Of a DNA stretch of 7,554 nucleotides, positions 6,100 to 7,554 are shown piece by piece. The stretch is taken from positions 1 to 7,554 of the forward strand of contig JACQRY010000139.1 of the NCBI GenBank assembly GCA_016206275.1, read 5' to 3'. The notes below the pieces were generated by a model. It ran no database searches. It was not told the DNA's origin and was given only the letters and a program-made list of their open reading frames with translations. Source of the DNA: Nitrososphaerota archaeon (GTDB lineage Archaea; Thermoproteota; Nitrososphaeria; Nitrososphaerales; JACQRY01). Positions within the stretch are counted from its first letter, which is position 1, and the number at the start of each line of letters is the position of its first letter. The position numbers and the translations under genes are program-made.

Positions 6100-7040
6100 A
6101 GAGGATAGGCCAGAAGTTGATTCAAATTGCGTTCATACTAGGATTCTCGCTTCCCTACATTCATCTTGCTTGGCTGACCGGTTACGACGTATTCCTCCTA
6201 CTTCTCCTTGAAACGTTGCTTAACGGTGGGTTGGCATCCATTTTTGTCGGGCTAGGTTTCTCTTTGATAGCGATTCAAGGGCTGAGAGGAAGACTCATCG
6301 ACGTGAAGATCTACGAAGTTCTTTTCTTCTCTTCCATAATGATCCTTATGGTTGTTCCTTCTCTAGCCGTCCCTGTCCTCGTCTTCTTGGCTCCAGAACA
6401 TATCATGACAAGCATTAATCTCTACTTTACAGGCCTTACAACAATAGTTGTAGTTGCTCCACTAATCATATTCTTCTACCAATCTGAAGTGGTCACTAAG
6501 CTTAAGGGCGGTGTCACTGCACCGGTATTCCTTACGCTTGCCAACTACGTTATGATTGCCTTACTGAGCCAAGCCTTGCTAGGTCTAGGATCTGTGACAA
6601 CCCTTGATATAACGACGCTAGGAGTAAGAATCTTGGCGAGCGTGGTCACATCAGTCACTTTGCTTCTGCAGACCTTCGCTGGCTCTTCCACAACAACTCC
6701 CTACTTCACAATTACAAACTCAGTCATAGGTGCTTCACACCTAATCTTCCTCACAGCGTTATCGATAGTCTCTGCCCTCTACCTCTATCAAAGGCTCTCT
6801 TCAAGCGGTGAACCACGGGAAGGCTTCGACAAGGATCTCGCAGAAATGATCCGCGGAAGACTTAGCCTACAGTACATAGGGAGCAGCCTTCTAGTTGCCG
6901 CAATCTTATCCTACCTCTTTGTGTTCTTAGCTGGCAGTTTGCTCCAGTCTCCAGCATCAAGCAACATCGCGCTGGCGATTGGAGTGGCTGCAGCTTCACT
7001 ATCTCTTATCTGGGCGGAAAAAAAGGCGAGGACAGATTGA
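6096..7040 (+). CDS. Polytopic membrane protein, unknown function
   Basis: The 314 residues contain roughly 8-9 membrane helices by eye: about 8-28, 33-61 (long, perhaps two short segments), 73-98, 108-128, 142-164, 172-194, 207-231, 259-281 and 289-307. The only long soluble stretch is about 232-258 (YQRLSSSGEPREGFDKDLAEMIRGR), a charged loop likely cytoplasmic. The C-terminal tail EKKARTD is basic and probably also cytoplasmic. No transporter, protease or enzyme motif is recognised, and charged residues inside helices are few, so a scaffold or channel role is as possible as transport. The start is an ATG with GGTGAT 6 bases upstream, overlapping the DUF58 stop. The last codons include GAA AAA AAG, giving an in-frame A AAA AAG heptamer, and the stop overlaps the next start as TTGA. 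Operon position suggests it is the membrane core of the MoxR/DUF58-associated complex; this is inference. Confidence 0.85.
   Translation: MKRIGQKLIQIAFILGFSLPYIHLAWLTGYDVFLLLLLETLLNGGLASIFVGLGFSLIAIQGLRGRLIDVKIYEVLFFSSIMILMVVPSLAVPVLVFLAPEHIMTSINLYFTGLTTIVVVAPLIIFFYQSEVVTKLKGGVTAPVFLTLANYVMIALLSQALLGLGSVTTLDITTLGVRILASVVTSVTLLLQTFAGSSTTTPYFTITNSVIGASHLIFLTALSIVSALYLYQRLSSSGEPREGFDKDLAEMIRGRLSLQYIGSSLLVAAILSYLFVFLAGSLLQSPASSNIALAIGVAAASLSLIWAEKKARTD
7019..7025 (+). other. Candidate -1 slippery heptamer A AAA AAG
   Basis: The heptamer is in the X XXY YYZ phase relative to the polytopic membrane gene (codons AAA at 7020, AAG at 7023). After a -1 slip the frame is open (GGC GAG GAC AGA) into the TTG at 7037 and the signal-peptide gene beyond. 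Sequence and phase are seen directly; actual frameshifting is untested. Confidence 0.35.
7028..7031 (+). promoter_or_regulatory. Ribosome binding site for the TTG start at 7037
   Basis: GAGG ends 5 bases before the TTG at 7037, inside the last codons of the polytopic membrane gene. It supports separate initiation of the secreted-protein gene. Confidence 0.5.
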
Positions 7041-7554
7041 GACACATCTTGCTGCTTATTGCTCTTACCATTCTACTTGTATCCCTGTCGACACTTGAAG
7101 CCGAAGCACAAGACCCAGAAGTACAGATCGGGTTTACACCCTTCGAGCTCTACGACGCCGAGGTCTACGGAGCACCAGTATTCATGTCTGGCGAACCACT
7201 CTGGCTCTACACGTTAGAACCTTCAAGAGCCAATTTGCTTGATCCAAGAGGCAGGATTATCGCATCAGTGCTTGTTGACAGGAGACCTACGCCTATCTAC
7301 ACTTTTAGCAGTGCAGATCCTCCCGGGCGATGGACGCTGGAGGTTCGGGGGCAAGGCTTCTCTTCATCTTATCTAGTGCGGCTTCAGAAGCGTTTTCTAG
7401 ACCAAGTGGATCTTGAGAACGGTTTCGAGCTCGAGAACCAGTCTCTGATTTCGAGAGGCACTGTGAGAATACTTTCCGATGAAACTTTAGAGCCTCATAA
7501 CTTGGTTTTGGTGAGACATCCACCTGCCTTCTTCTTACGAGAGCTTCATGGCGG
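7037..7554 (+). CDS. Secreted protein with N-terminal signal peptide (partial, runs off right edge)
   Basis: The frame is open from TTG at 7037 to the window end, giving 172 codons without a stop. Residues 1-24 form a good signal peptide: RH near the start, a leucine/isoleucine core (4-17), and a likely cleavage after EAEAQ (21-25). Residues about 30-117 look like an extracellular beta-sandwich domain. They contain SGEPLWLYT (51-59), LLDPRGRII (67-75) and DPPGRWTLEV (94-103), a spacing reminiscent of macroglobulin-like or Ig-like domains in which a DPxG turn is followed by an exposed G-W-T-L strand. A second beta-rich segment begins after about 125. I do not recognise a named family. The start overlaps the previous stop as TTGA, with GAGG 5 bases upstream; no ATG lies in frame before residue 50. 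It is a second extracellular component of the operon, complementing the protein at 2134-2910. The C-terminal domains and any anchor are not visible. Confidence 0.85.
   Translation, partial: MRHILLLIALTILLVSLSTLEAEAQDPEVQIGFTPFELYDAEVYGAPVFMSGEPLWLYTLEPSRANLLDPRGRIIASVLVDRRPTPIYTFSSADPPGRWTLEVRGQGFSSSYLVRLQKRFLDQVDLENGFELENQSLISRGTVRILSDETLEPHNLVLVRHPPAFFLRELHG

Noticed and set aside
7305..7523. Minus-strand open stretch near the right edge
   Set aside because: The plus frame here continues a signal-peptide protein with beta-domain motifs and a coupled start; the antisense product is featureless.

Overview
The window is archaeal. The leftward strand carries gatE and gatD, the two subunits of the archaea-specific amidotransferase that makes Gln-tRNA(Gln) from Glu-tRNA(Gln). 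Genes are packed with overlaps of a few bases, and five of the nine starts are TTG. Several of these TTG starts have purine-rich Shine-Dalgarno-like sequences. The phylum cannot be fixed from this sequence alone. The frequent TTG starts would suit a TACK-group (Thermoproteota-like) archaeon, but that is an inference.

Left part, minus strand (1-2025): gatD is complete, followed by gatE, whose start overlaps the gatD stop by four bases and which runs off the left edge after 229 residues. This is an ordinary housekeeping pair.

Middle (2026-2133): a 108-base divergent intergenic region is the only non-coding stretch. It holds a TATA-like CTTAAAT suited to driving the rightward genes.

Right part, plus strand (2134-7554): seven genes follow with gaps of -10, -4, 0, +5, -4 and -4 bases, so they are almost certainly one transcript. 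In order they are: a secreted or membrane-anchored beta-rich protein; a one-pass membrane protein with a cytoplasmic DUF4129-like domain; a small one-pass membrane protein; a MoxR-family AAA+ ATPase; a DUF58 protein; a polytopic membrane protein with about 8-9 helices; and a signal-peptide protein that runs off the right edge.

MoxR plus DUF58 plus DUF4129 is a recurrent association in bacteria and archaea, usually read as a chaperone-like ATPase and its adaptor acting on a membrane or envelope complex. Here it sits with four proteins I cannot assign to any named family. The predicted layout is two extracellular beta-rich proteins, a polytopic membrane protein, two one-pass proteins facing the cytoplasm, and a cytoplasmic ATPase with its membrane-bound DUF58 partner. 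This suggests an envelope-spanning machine of unknown function.

Points worth attention are the loss of the usual metal-site residues in DUF58, the split between ectodomain and TM-DUF4129 genes, an in-frame A AAA AAG heptamer whose -1 shift would fuse the polytopic protein to the secreted protein, and a single in-frame TAA separating the small membrane protein from MoxR. No RNA genes, mobile elements, CRISPR arrays or long repeats were seen.
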